A DNA stretch of 64,000 nt from Kitasatospora indigofera. Its GTDB lineage: Bacteria; Actinomycetota; Actinomycetes; Streptomycetales; Streptomycetaceae. A model generated the notes under the pieces. That model was given only the letters and a program-made list of their open reading frames with translations, did no database searches and was not told the origin of the DNA. A program made the position numbers and the translations under genes. Of the stretch, positions 1 to 8,072 are shown piece after piece (position 1 is the stretch's first letter; each line of letters opens with the position of its first letter). The stretch lies in NCBI RefSeq assembly GCF_014655955.1, contig NZ_BNBO01000007.1:124001-188000 (forward strand), written 5' to 3'.

Positions 1-29
1 GGGACCCTGAACAATTCAGGGTCCCTTTT
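1..29 (+). terminator. Intrinsic terminator of a gene left of the window
   Basis: A perfect 11-bp inverted repeat (1-11 with 15-25) closes a 3-nt loop and is followed by TTTT, a classic rho-independent terminator on the plus strand. It ends a transcript entering from the left. The hairpin could also stop rbpA transcription, which runs towards it. Confidence 0.85.
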
Positions 30-60
30 CGACTGCCTCCCGCACGGGGCGGGAGCGAGG

Positions 61-435
61 TCAGGCGCTCTTGCGGGTGTCCCGCGGGTGCACCGCGAGA
101 TTCATCCCACCGGAGCGGAGCACGGCCAGCCGTTCGGCCAGCACCTCCTCCAACTCCTCGCGCGTCCGGCGCTCCATCAACATGTCCCAATGGGTACGCG
201 TGGGCTTGGTCTTCTTCTCCTCCGGCTCGTCGCCGTCGAGAAGTACTGCTTCCTGGCCGCAGAAACGGCATTCCCAGGCCGAGGGAATCTCCGCTTCGAC
301 GGAGAAGGGAACCTCGAATCGGTGTCCGTTCTGACATGCATACTCGACAGTCTGGCGCGGAGCCAGATCGATACCGCGGTCGGTCTCGTAGCTAGTGGCC
401 CCGAGTCGCGTGCCGCGAAGAGCTCGCTCGCTCAT
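61..435 (-). CDS. rbpA: RNA polymerase-binding protein RbpA
   Basis: A 124-residue actinobacterial transcription factor that binds RNA polymerase and the principal sigma factors and stabilises the open complex. The sequence shows the zinc-ribbon-like core with C34, H38, C56 and C59, a charged linker (about 70-80) and the sigma-interaction helix region starting THWDMLMERR near 81-90. It ends in the basic tail typical of Streptomyces RbpA. Length matches the family. The start is supported by conservation of the MSERALRGTR N-terminus. A sigma-R-type promoter lies about 60-90 bp upstream, which agrees with the known oxidative and thiol stress control of rbpA in Streptomyces. Confidence 0.96.
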   Translation of the reverse strand: MSERALRGTRLGATSYETDRGIDLAPRQTVEYACQNGHRFEVPFSVEAEIPSAWECRFCGQEAVLLDGDEPEEKKTKPTRTHWDMLMERRTREELEEVLAERLAVLRSGGMNLAVHPRDTRKSA

Positions 436-500
436 GAATCGTGCCTCCCGGGCTTATGGCCCACAGGACTAGTTGGTCGCTGTTCTTCGTCAGTTCGGTC

Positions 501-527
501 AACGCCCGGCTGTCGACGAAGATTCCC
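501..527 (-). promoter_or_regulatory. Sigma-R-type promoter of rbpA
   Basis: On the minus strand GGGAAT (527-522) is followed by exactly 18 nt and then GTT (503-501). This matches the GGAAT-N18-GTT consensus of the Streptomyces disulfide-stress sigma factor SigR. It sits about 65 nt upstream of rbpA, a known SigR target in S. coelicolor. The remainder of 436-775 holds no gene that I can support; 665-780 is low-complexity GC sequence. Confidence 0.8.
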
Positions 528-775
528 GTCCGGGGACATGCGTCGTTTGGCGTGCCGCCCCTGTTTGTACCCATCAGCGCCCGATTTGTCACATCTGGCC
601 GGTGATATCACCCTAGGTGTCACTAATTTCACAACTGGTGATCAGTTCGGGTTTCAACCATGAGCGTAGCGGTTCGTGACTTTCCCGGCGTGGCCGGGCC
701 CGGCGGCGGCCCGCGCCGCCGTCCGGCCCGGCGCCCGTCCCGGGGTCCCGGCCGCGCCGGACCGCCGCGCCGGGC

Positions 776-2431
776 TCACCAGACCGGGCGCGGCCGGACG
801 GGCGTGTGCTCCTTGCCCAGCTCGACCGGACGCTCGGCGAGGACGTCCCCCGTCAGGTCGTCCAGTCCACCGGCCGGCTGCTCGCCGGCCCGCCGCACCG
901 GCTCGGCCGGGGGCGCGACCGGAGCTGCGGCCGGGGCCGCCGCCTCGGTCCGGGTGTCCCGGTGCGGCAGCAGTGCGATCACCGCGTCGCGCAGCTGGGC
1001 GGGCGCCTCGTCGTCCAGCGGGTCCACGGTCGCCGGGACCTGCAGCCGGACGGGGGCGGCGGTGCCGATCCGGGCGTAGCCGCGCCCGGCGGGGGCGTGC
1101 GCGGCGGGCACGATGTCCAGCGGGGCGCCGAGCGCGGCGTGCCCCTCCTCGGGGGTGGTGGGGCCCAGCACCACCCGGGCCCGGGTGGTGGCGCGCAGCG
1201 TGGGGGTGATCCGGTCGCGGGCCTCGATGTCGTCGGCGATCACCACGGTGACCCGGGCCGCGCGGCCGTGCCGCAGGGGCGTCTCCAGCAGGTCCTGCGG
1301 GTCGGGGCGGCCCTCGGCGTGCGCCAGTTCGCTCAGCTCGGTCGGGTGGTCGAGCAGCAGCCACAGCGGCCGGGTGACGTCCTCCGGCGGGGTGGTGCCG
1401 GCGTGCCGGGCGGCGTTCAGCGCGGTCAGCCGGCGGGCGGTCTCCTGGGCCGCCCACTCCAGCGCGGCCAGCGTGCCGTGCAGGCTGGTCTCCACGGTGT
1501 GCACGCCGGGCCGGTTCACCAGGCAGGCGTGCTCGCCGGTGCCGGCGCCGTCGATCAGCACCAGGTCGGCGAAGGGCAGGGCCTGCAGGGCGATCGAGCG
1601 GATCAGGGTGGAGGTGCCGTGGCCCGTCGCGCCGAGCGCCAGCAGGTGCGGTTCGGAGGAGCGCGGCCCGGTGCGCCAGATCACCGGCGGCTGCTGGGCG
1701 CTCACCCCGGCCTGGGTCACCGGGATCATCCGCCGGCTGCCCGCCTCGTCGGTGAAGCCGAGCACGATCTCGCCCGGCGCGGTCACGAAGCGCTGGGCGG
1801 CGATGTCGGTGGCCAGCGGGGCGAGCGCGCTCACCCGCAGCCGGTTGGACTCCTCGTCCCAGTCGAAGCGGTACTCGCGGGCCCGGCCCGCCTTGCCCTG
1901 GACGACCTGTTCGATCCGGGCCCGGGCGGCCGGCTCGGTGTCGGTGAAGTACGCCGGGTAGGCGAGCTCCAGCTCGGTCAGCCGGCCGTCGCCGTCGAAC
2001 TCCCAGGAGCCGAAGGCCGTCCGGAACCCGTTCTCGTTCCCGTAGAGCGGGCTCAGGTCGTCGGGCGAGGCCAGGTACGGGGTCAGGGCCGCGTACAGCG
2101 CGGTCAGCTTGACCTCGGCGACGTCGGGCTCGGGCGGCGCGGGCGGCGCCTTGGGCGCCCGGCCGACCCAGGCGGCGCTGGCCATCAGGCCGACCAGGGT
2201 GAACAGCGGCCCGTGCGGCAGCAGGAAGATGCCGAGCACCATCGCCGCGCAGAGGAAGAGCGTCGGCCCCCGCCGGTCCTTCGGGGTGGCCTGCCAGCGG
2301 CCCTTCGCCCACTCGGCGTGGCGCCTGAGCCCACGGCCGATGAGGGTGATCGGCGCGAACATGTCTGCGGCGTGGTCGCCGGCCGTGCGGGCGAGGGTGC
2401 GGCCCTTGCTGAGGTGGCGGTTCAGGGACAT
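776..2431 (-). CDS. FtsK/TraB-like membrane protein with degenerate P-loop
   Basis: A 551-residue protein. Two hydrophobic segments at about 57-90 follow a basic N-terminus. A soluble region of unknown fold precedes an FtsK/SpoIIIE-like P-loop region. The Walker A position reads GATGHGTS (about 267-274) where the family normally has GxxGxGKS/T, so the catalytic lysine is replaced by threonine; a hydrophobic Walker B-like stretch LWLLLD follows around 355. It may bind DNA or a partner rather than pump DNA. The start at 2431 is chosen because GGGGAG lies 9 nt upstream. The longer reading frame to 2755 starts in low-complexity repeats. The C-terminal 70 residues are Ala/Pro-rich. Confidence 0.75.
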   Translation of the reverse strand: MSLNRHLSKGRTLARTAGDHAADMFAPITLIGRGLRRHAEWAKGRWQATPKDRRGPTLFLCAAMVLGIFLLPHGPLFTLVGLMASAAWVGRAPKAPPAPPEPDVAEVKLTALYAALTPYLASPDDLSPLYGNENGFRTAFGSWEFDGDGRLTELELAYPAYFTDTEPAARARIEQVVQGKAGRAREYRFDWDEESNRLRVSALAPLATDIAAQRFVTAPGEIVLGFTDEAGSRRMIPVTQAGVSAQQPPVIWRTGPRSSEPHLLALGATGHGTSTLIRSIALQALPFADLVLIDGAGTGEHACLVNRPGVHTVETSLHGTLAALEWAAQETARRLTALNAARHAGTTPPEDVTRPLWLLLDHPTELSELAHAEGRPDPQDLLETPLRHGRAARVTVVIADDIEARDRITPTLRATTRARVVLGPTTPEEGHAALGAPLDIVPAAHAPAGRGYARIGTAAPVRLQVPATVDPLDDEAPAQLRDAVIALLPHRDTRTEAAAPAAAPVAPPAEPVRRAGEQPAGGLDDLTGDVLAERPVELGKEHTPVRPRPVW

Positions 2432-2440
2432 TCCTGGGAC

Positions 2441-2640
2441 TCCCCGGGCGAGTGGGACGGGTCGGTGGGGGCGGGTCGGGACGGGGCGGGTCTGGACGGG
2501 GCGGGCGGGGCTGGGTCGGAGCGGGTCGGATCGGGCTGTGCCGCGGTGCCGGCCGGTGCGGTCCGGCGGCCCGGCCGGCGGGTGAACGGGCAGGCCCGGG
2601 GCGGTGGGATCCGCGCCCGGGCCTGTGCGGGGGAGTGGCG
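2441..2640. other. G-rich intergenic repeats and hairpin
   Basis: The plus strand of 2455-2535 is a run of GGGCGGGTCGG-like repeats with many G-triplets, a candidate G-quadruplex region just upstream of the FtsK-like gene. At 2591-2625 an inverted repeat (10 bp, 2591-2600 with 2616-2625, plus four inner pairs) forms a hairpin directly after the 64-residue gene and probably terminates it. Confidence 0.5.
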
Positions 2641-2642
2641 GC

Positions 2643-2837
2643 TCAGAACTTGATGCCGCCGAGCAGTCCGGCCAGGCTCGCGCCGCCTGCCGTGATGCTC
2701 GGTGCGATGGACGAGCCCGCCACGTAGAAGCCGAGGAGGGCACAGACCACGGCATGGGAGATCTTCAGACCGTCCCGGCGGAAGAAGAGAAAGGCGATGG
2801 TGCCGAACAGGACGATGCCTGAAATGGAGAGGATCAC
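2643..2837 (-). CDS. Small two-helix membrane protein
   Basis: A 64-residue protein starting with GTG and preceded by GAGGAG about 8 nt upstream. It has one clear transmembrane helix (residues 2-19), a short charged loop RRDGLK and a second hydrophobic segment (27-45), ending in a glycine-rich tail. It lies upstream of the FtsK-like gene on the same strand, with a hairpin between. Small membrane proteins of this type accompany TraB/FtsK-like proteins in Streptomyces, but a functional link here is only inferred from position. Confidence 0.7.
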   Translation of the reverse strand: MILSISGIVLFGTIAFLFFRRDGLKISHAVVCALLGFYVAGSSIAPSITAGGASLAGLLGGIKF

Positions 2838-2858
2838 GCGTCTGCTCCTCGGGGAGGG

Positions 2859-2877
2859 GTGACAGGGACAGTGTCAC
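2859..2877. promoter_or_regulatory. Inverted repeat upstream of the small membrane protein
   Basis: GTGACA (2859-2864) and TGTCAC (2872-2877) form a perfect 6-7-6 inverted repeat just upstream of the ribosome-binding site of the 64-residue gene. It is a plausible operator. The gene-free stretch 2838-3215 also contains the perfect palindrome CGACATGTCG (3100-3109) in front of the ankyrin gene, embedded in repeated GTCGAC-type sequence. No clear -10/-35 pair was identified. Confidence 0.35.
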
Positions 2878-3215
2878 GGAAAGTGCCCTAATCGTGACAA
2901 AAAGTAATAGATGATGGAACGGCGCAAATGGGTGGTTCGATTCGGGAAATTCGCTGACGGGTGTATGCGAACCGCGCGGTCGGGACTGCTCAAGGGCTCC
3001 GTTCCGCCGTCCCGAGCCATTCCCGGCCCGCCACCCCCGGGGTGCCGCCGGCGGGTGGAAGTTCGCCCGAACGGACGCGTAACCGACAGGTCGACGTGTC
3101 GACATGTCGCGTGGACGCGCACGGTGTGCTCCACATACCGGACAACTGCTGGATCACCGGTACGCCCGGCCGCTACGGTGCCGTACGTCACGTCGTCCCC
3201 CCGAAAGGTCCCCTC

Positions 3216-3656
3216 ATGGCCGACTCCGCCGAATCCACCGGCCCCGCCGACCCCGCCGCGCCGCAGGCCCCCGACGCCGAGGCCGACGTGATCGAGCTGG
3301 CCGGCCGGCTCTTCGACGCCGCCCGCGCCGGCGACTCGGCCACCCTCGCGGCGTACGTCGACGCCGGGGCCCCCGCCAACCTCTCCAACGACCGCGGCGA
3401 CACCCTGCTGATGCTGGCCGCCTACCACGGCCACGCGGACGCCGTCCGGGCCCTGCTGGAGCGCGGCGCCGACCCCGACCGGGCCAACGACCGCGGCCAG
3501 ACGCCGCTGGCCGGCGCCGTCTTCAAGGGCGCCGACGAGGTGCTCACCGCCCTGCTGGACGGCGGCGCCGACCCCGGGGCCGGTACCCCCTCGGCCGTCG
3601 ACACCGCCCGGATGTTCGGCAAGGACGACCTGGTCGCCCGCTTCACCGCGCGCTGA
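3216..3656 (+). CDS. Ankyrin repeat protein
   Basis: A 146-residue soluble protein. After an acidic Ala/Pro-rich leader (1-24) come about three to four ankyrin repeats: residues 27-56, 57-89 (GDTLLMLAAYHGHADAVRAL), 90-122 (GQTPLAGAVFKGADEVLTAL) and a partial one. The TPL and GADPD signatures are clear. Ankyrin repeats mediate protein-protein binding; the partner is unknown. The start is chosen by GAAAGG 7 nt upstream; in-frame sequence further upstream (from 2961) has no conserved features. Confidence 0.88.
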   Translation: MADSAESTGPADPAAPQAPDAEADVIELAGRLFDAARAGDSATLAAYVDAGAPANLSNDRGDTLLMLAAYHGHADAVRALLERGADPDRANDRGQTPLAGAVFKGADEVLTALLDGGADPGAGTPSAVDTARMFGKDDLVARFTAR

Positions 3657-3713
3657 CCCGGCGGCCCCGCCGGGCGGGCGTCCGGCCCGGGCCCCGGACG
3701 CCCCCGCCCGCCG

Positions 3714-3767
3714 GCCGGGCCACCCGCCTCCCGGGCGCCGGCCGGGCCACCCGCCTCCCGGGCGCCG
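3714..3767. repeat. Tandem 27-bp direct repeat (two copies)
   Basis: Units 3714-3740 and 3741-3767 are identical. They lie between the ankyrin gene and the acetyltransferase gene, just upstream of the latter's promoter region. It looks like a local slippage duplication. Confidence 0.9.
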
Positions 3768-3794
3768 GGCCGGTCCCACGTAGGCTGGACGACC

Positions 3795-4310
3795 ATGGAG
3801 AGCACCACGCAGAGCGTCGTCGAGATCCGCGTCACCGGCTACGGGCACCCCGACGCGCAGCGCCTTTCGGCGGAGGTCCAGGAGGAGTACGTCCGCCGCT
3901 ACGGCGAGGGCGACCTCACCGAGATGCACCCGGACCACTTCGATCCGCCCGCCGGCCTCTTCCTGATCGCCTACCTGGACGGCGAGCCGGTCGCCTCCGG
4001 CGGCTGGCGCGCGAAGAAGGCCGGCCCGCACGGCCTGCGCGACGGCGACGCCGAACTCAAGCGGATGTTCGTCGCACCGGCCGCCCGCGGCCGGGGCCTG
4101 GCCCGGGCGCTGCTCCGCCGGCTGGAGGAGACCGCCGTGGAGGCCGGTCACACCCGGGTGGTGCTGGAGACCGGCACCCTGCAGCCCGAGGCGATCGCCC
4201 TGTACACCTCCGAGGGGTACGCCGACATCCAGAAGTTCGGCCTCTACCGCGAGCACCCGCAGAGCGTCTGCATGGGCAAGGAGCTTCCCCCGGCCGCCCC
4301 GCGCCCCTGA
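3795..4310 (+). CDS. GNAT family N-acetyltransferase
   Basis: A 171-residue acetyl-CoA-dependent acyltransferase. Acetyl-CoA motif A is seen at residues 90-110, with the pyrophosphate-binding signature RGRG-L at 98-102. Motif B follows (LETGTLQPEAIALYTSEGY, about 124-142). The acceptor substrate cannot be deduced. It is a single gene, read in the same direction as its neighbours. The ATG is preceded only by a weak Shine-Dalgarno, but the -10-like TAGGCT at about 3782 suggests a short leader. Confidence 0.92.
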   Translation: MESTTQSVVEIRVTGYGHPDAQRLSAEVQEEYVRRYGEGDLTEMHPDHFDPPAGLFLIAYLDGEPVASGGWRAKKAGPHGLRDGDAELKRMFVAPAARGRGLARALLRRLEETAVEAGHTRVVLETGTLQPEAIALYTSEGYADIQKFGLYREHPQSVCMGKELPPAAPRP

Positions 4311-4437
4311 GGCCCGCGGGACGCCGTCCGCCGCCCTGCCCCGCCGCCGCGCCGGAGCCAGGTCCTGACCCGTCCGGCGCGGTCGCCGGGCCGCCCCGCT
4401 GGGTAGGCTCCCCGCCGACGGCGACGGAGGCGGGGGC

Positions 4438-5457
4438 ATGACCAGCAGCAGCGAGCCACTGGTGGCACTGGTGACGGACGGCCTCCGGGAGGTCGGCACC
4501 GGCGCGGTCTGGGCGGTGGGCGACGCGGCCGGTGTGCGCCAGGAGGGGCGGCACGGCCCGCTGGGGCGCCGCCCGGGCGGGCCGGGGATGGCCCGGGACA
4601 CCCTGTTCGACCTGGCCAGCCTGACCAAGATCGTCGCCCTCTGGCCCTGCGCCGGCGCGCTCTGGTCGGCCGGGCGGCTCCCGCTGGACGAACCGCTCGG
4701 CGGCTACTGGCCCGAGGTGGCCGGGCGCCCCGTCGGCGGGCTCACCGCGCGCCGGCTGCTGACCCACACCGCCGGCCTGCCGCCGCGGACCAACTTCGCC
4801 CGGCTCTACGGCACCGACCCGGCCGCCGTCCGGGCCGGGGTGCTGGCCGCGCCGCTGCACCGCCCGCCCGGGCAGGCCGTGGAGTACACCGACCGGGCCG
4901 CGATCATCCTCGGGTACCTGGTCGAGGCCCTGGGCGGCGCCCCGCTGGCCCGGCTCGCGGCCGAGCAGGTCTGGCGCCCGCTCGGCATGGCCGACACGTC
5001 CTTCGGGCCGCTCGGCCCCGACGTCCGCGCCCGCACCGCGCCCACCGAGTTCGACCCGGTCACCGGGGACTACCTCGCGGGGGTCGTGCACGACCCGTCC
5101 GCCCGGCTGCTGGGCGGCGTCTGCGGCAGCGCCGGCGCCTTCTCCACCGCCCACGACCTGGGGCTCTTCCTGACCTCACTGCTCGGCCCCGGCCCCGCGG
5201 CGGGCTGGGTCGCCGAGTCCCTGCGCGAGCAGACCGGCGGGCTGGCACCGGCCCGCGGGCTCTCCTGGCTCTGCGCCCCCGGGACGGACCCCTCGGCGGG
5301 GACCTTCGTCCACTACGGCTTCACCGGCACCGCCATCTGGCTCTCCCCCCGGCAGGGGCGCTGGGCCGTCCTGCTCACCAACAAGATCCACCTCAACCGC
5401 GAGCTGCAGCCGCTCACGGACCTGCGGAACGCCTTCCGTCGCGAGGTTTTCGGCTGA
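4438..5457 (+). CDS. Serine hydrolase of the beta-lactamase/class C family
   Basis: A 339-residue serine hydrolase (beta-lactamase/esterase/D-alanyl-peptidase superfamily). The active-site SxxK is SLTK at 61-64. The second motif YxN/D is Y150-T-D. HTAGLP at 110-115 and the third motif HxG at 292-294 (HYGFTG) are also present. There is no signal peptide or lipobox, so it is probably cytoplasmic and more likely an esterase or peptidase than a resistance enzyme. The start is the first ATG after the gap. Confidence 0.9.
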   Translation: MTSSSEPLVALVTDGLREVGTGAVWAVGDAAGVRQEGRHGPLGRRPGGPGMARDTLFDLASLTKIVALWPCAGALWSAGRLPLDEPLGGYWPEVAGRPVGGLTARRLLTHTAGLPPRTNFARLYGTDPAAVRAGVLAAPLHRPPGQAVEYTDRAAIILGYLVEALGGAPLARLAAEQVWRPLGMADTSFGPLGPDVRARTAPTEFDPVTGDYLAGVVHDPSARLLGGVCGSAGAFSTAHDLGLFLTSLLGPGPAAGWVAESLREQTGGLAPARGLSWLCAPGTDPSAGTFVHYGFTGTAIWLSPRQGRWAVLLTNKIHLNRELQPLTDLRNAFRREVFG

Positions 5458-5503
5458 GGCCGGCCGCCGCCGTGGCGCGCGGGGCCCCGCCTCCGGCCGG
5501 CCG

Positions 5504-5547
5504 CCACTGTGCCCCCGCCGTCCCACCACTGTGCCCCCGCCGTCCCA
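5504..5547. repeat. Tandem 22-bp direct repeat (two copies)
   Basis: Units 5504-5525 and 5526-5547 are identical and lie just after the serine hydrolase gene, before the terminator hairpin. Confidence 0.9.
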
Positions 5548-5560
5548 CCCCTGGACGGCC

Positions 5561-5594
5561 GACCGCCGCCGCACCCGGGGGTGCGGCGGCGGTC
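5561..5594. terminator. Bidirectional terminator hairpin
   Basis: A perfect 16-bp inverted repeat (5561-5576 with 5579-5594) lies between two convergent genes (ends at 5457 and 5611). There is no U-run, as is usual for Streptomyces hairpin terminators. Confidence 0.75.
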
Positions 5595-5610
5595 GCGGGA
5601 CAGGCCCGGA

Positions 5611-6015
5611 TCAGGCGAGCACCTTGGCCTTGGCCTTCTCGTACTCCGCCTCGTTGATGGCGCCGCTGCTCTTCAGCTCGGCGAGCTTGGCCAGCTCGTC
5701 CGCATGGCTCCGGGCGGGGCCGCCACCGCCCTCGGCCGCGGTCTTCTGGACGTAGGAGCGGAAGTCCCGTTCGGCGTCCGCCCGCATCTGCATCTCGCGC
5801 TCGCCCATGCCCTTGCCGCGGGCGATCAGGTAGACCAGCACGCCCAGGAACGGCAGCAGGATCACGAAGATCGCCCAGCCCGCCTTGCCCCAGCCGCCGA
5901 CCGAGTCGTCCCGGAAGAGGTCACCGAAGATCCGGAAGAGCAGGAAGAACCAGAGGATCCAGAGGAACAGCCACATCATGGTCCAGAAGATGTTGAGCAG
6001 CGGATAGTCGTCCAT
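5611..6015 (-). CDS. SHOCT-domain membrane protein
   Basis: A 134-residue protein. Two transmembrane helices (about 8-30 and 42-64, the PLD-nuclease N-terminal type hairpin) are followed by a charged linker. A C-terminal SHOCT domain (about 102-132; LAKLAELKSSGAINEAEYEK) is the short oligomerisation module commonly found at the end of membrane proteins. The start at 6015 has GGAGG 5-6 nt upstream, whereas the extension to 6117 lacks conserved content. Confidence 0.88.
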   Translation of the reverse strand: MDDYPLLNIFWTMMWLFLWILWFFLLFRIFGDLFRDDSVGGWGKAGWAIFVILLPFLGVLVYLIARGKGMGEREMQMRADAERDFRSYVQKTAAEGGGGPARSHADELAKLAELKSSGAINEAEYEKAKAKVLA

Positions 6016-6195
6016 GGTGCCTCCTGCCTGGGCGGCCGCCCCCGGAACGGGCGCGGCCGGTGAAGGGCCCCTCGCGACTCCTGCGAGCACGTCCGAGGGG
6101 CCGCTCTCGCGTTCCACTGTGCTCCCGGGGGGCCCGGCCGCACCTCGCGGCCTGGGCCGACCGGGTGAATCCCGCGCCGCCGCCCGGCCCGGCGG

Positions 6196-7941
6196 TCACC
6201 CGCCGTTCGCGATGATGCCCCTGAGACGGTCCAGGTCCTGGCCGGAGAACCCGGACGGCCGCAGGACGGTGTTCCAGCCGTCCACGTACTCGGCCCGGTA
6301 CGAGTGGCCGTGGCCGGCCGGCACCCCGGTGGAGAACGGGAGGTCCGCGGTGACCTGCCAGAAGGTGACGAACGGGATCCAGACCATGCCCTGGAGCACG
6401 TCCCGGCCGTGCGGCTCGCTGATCCAGTCGGGCCTGCCCAGGATCAGGTGCGGACTCCACCAGACGATCGGGTCCGAGGGGTGCATCAGGTAGAGGACCC
6501 TGGTGCCCTCCCACGGCCGGTCGGCCGGCGGGATCCCGGCCGCCGGGTCGTTGCCGAAGCGGACGGTCCGGCCGTCCTTGAAGACCGGCTGGATCTCGGG
6601 GCTGCCCGGGTCCCGGTTGTCGCTGAACTCGCGGAAGAGCGTGTTGAAGTTGGGCGGACCGGCGAACAGGGTGCCCGCGGTGCGGTTGCGCAGGTCGGCC
6701 TCCCCGCTGAACGCCGTCTCCGCACCGAACGAGCCGAGGCTCTCCCCGGCGACGAACAGCCGGGGCCGGGTGCTCTGGGGCAGCTTCGACCAGACCTCGT
6801 AGACCGCGTCGAAGAGGTCCCGGCCGGCCGCCCTGGCCCTGGACTGGTCCACCAGGTAGGAGATCCAGGACGGCAGGTAGGAGTACTGCATGGCGACGGT
6901 GGCGGTGTCGCCGCCGCTCAGGTACTCGAAGGAGTCGACCGAGGCCGGGTCCACCCAGCCGCTCCCGGTGGTGGTCACCACCAGGAGGTTCGCCCGTCGG
7001 AACCCGCCCGCGCGTTCGAGGTCCTGGACGGCGAGCGCGGCCCGCGCCTCCGTGTCGTCGGCCGACCCGAGCCCGGCGTAGGACCGGATCGGCTCCTGGG
7101 CCGGCTGGTGGGTGAACGCGGTGATGTCGGCCTCGGACGGGCCGGTGCCCACGAAACCGCGCCCTTGCCGGCCCAGGGAGTCCCAGGGCACGACCGAGCC
7201 CGGGCCGCCCGAGCGCAGGGCGGTCGCCGGCTGCTGCGCGCCCTCGGGCGTCGCGTCGTCCCGGACGGAGAAGATCTCGTTGGCGACGCCGACGAAGCCG
7301 TTCAGCAGCAGCCCGCTGATCACCAGGTAGGCCAGGCCGGCGGTCAGCAGCCAGCCGACGGTGTGGGCCGCCCGCCGCCCGAAGCGGCGGCTCAGCCGCC
7401 CCGCCGTCCAGCGGTACAGCGCGCGGACGCCGCGGGCCGCCAGCAGCAGGAGCCCGAAGACCACCGCCGCGACCAGGGGGGAGAGCAGCACGTACCAGAC
7501 GTTGTAGTCGCTCACGCCCATCAGCCCGCGGATCAGGTACTGCCAGTACTGGCCGAGCCCGAAGAAGACCGGGAGCAGGACGGCCGCACCGATCAGCAGG
7601 GAACGCCGGGTCCAGGGCCGGGGCTGCCGGGCCTCGCGGTCGGCGAAGGCCCGCCAGACGTACGCGAGGAGGACGCCGAGGCCGTAGCCGATGGCCGCGC
7701 CGATGCCCCAGACCAGGCCCTGGACGATGCCGCCGCGGGGCAGCAGCGACGGCGTGAAGGACAGACAGGAGAGGACGAGGGCGCCCCAGCAGCCGGGAAT
7801 CGTGAGTGCCGGGTCCCAGCGCTTCGCGGGCCGGTCCGCCGGTTTCGGGCCTCTGGCGAAGATTCTCAAGGCGGCCACCGATCGAGAGGGAGCGGACGGC
7901 ACGACCTGTCCGGTGGGCCGCCCGGGCGGCGGTCGCGGCAC
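6196..7941 (-). CDS. Membrane alpha/beta-hydrolase (Abhydrolase_9 type)
   Basis: A protein of up to 581 residues. The N-terminal half carries about five transmembrane helices (between residues 50 and 240), matching the family's membrane domain. The C-terminal half is an alpha/beta-hydrolase with the nucleophile elbow GESLG (VAGESLGSFGAE, about 392-403) and the strand LLVVTTTGSGW. The family occurs in actinobacteria; the substrate is unknown. The reported start is GTG at 7941; a second GTG about 12 codons inside is equally likely. Confidence 0.85.
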   Translation of the reverse strand: MPRPPPGRPTGQVVPSAPSRSVAALRIFARGPKPADRPAKRWDPALTIPGCWGALVLSCLSFTPSLLPRGGIVQGLVWGIGAAIGYGLGVLLAYVWRAFADREARQPRPWTRRSLLIGAAVLLPVFFGLGQYWQYLIRGLMGVSDYNVWYVLLSPLVAAVVFGLLLLAARGVRALYRWTAGRLSRRFGRRAAHTVGWLLTAGLAYLVISGLLLNGFVGVANEIFSVRDDATPEGAQQPATALRSGGPGSVVPWDSLGRQGRGFVGTGPSEADITAFTHQPAQEPIRSYAGLGSADDTEARAALAVQDLERAGGFRRANLLVVTTTGSGWVDPASVDSFEYLSGGDTATVAMQYSYLPSWISYLVDQSRARAAGRDLFDAVYEVWSKLPQSTRPRLFVAGESLGSFGAETAFSGEADLRNRTAGTLFAGPPNFNTLFREFSDNRDPGSPEIQPVFKDGRTVRFGNDPAAGIPPADRPWEGTRVLYLMHPSDPIVWWSPHLILGRPDWISEPHGRDVLQGMVWIPFVTFWQVTADLPFSTGVPAGHGHSYRAEYVDGWNTVLRPSGFSGQDLDRLRGIIANGG

Positions 7942-8072
7942 CGCGTGACCCGGCCGGACGCCTGCCCGGCTTCCATGGTCGCCCTCCGGGCCGCCGCGCG
8001 CCAGGCAACCGGCCGGGCGCGGCGGGCCGGCCGGGACGGCGGGTGAGGTCCGCGGCCGGCCGCCGGGGCGGA

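Noticed and set aside
2874..4628. A 584-codon minus-strand open frame
   Set aside because: Antisense to the ankyrin, GNAT and serine hydrolase genes, with repetitive Gly/Arg translation.
4438..5457. Beta-lactamase resistance enzyme
   Set aside because: The motifs fit the wider serine hydrolase superfamily, but there is no export signal and the YxN motif is YTD, so a resistance role is not supported.
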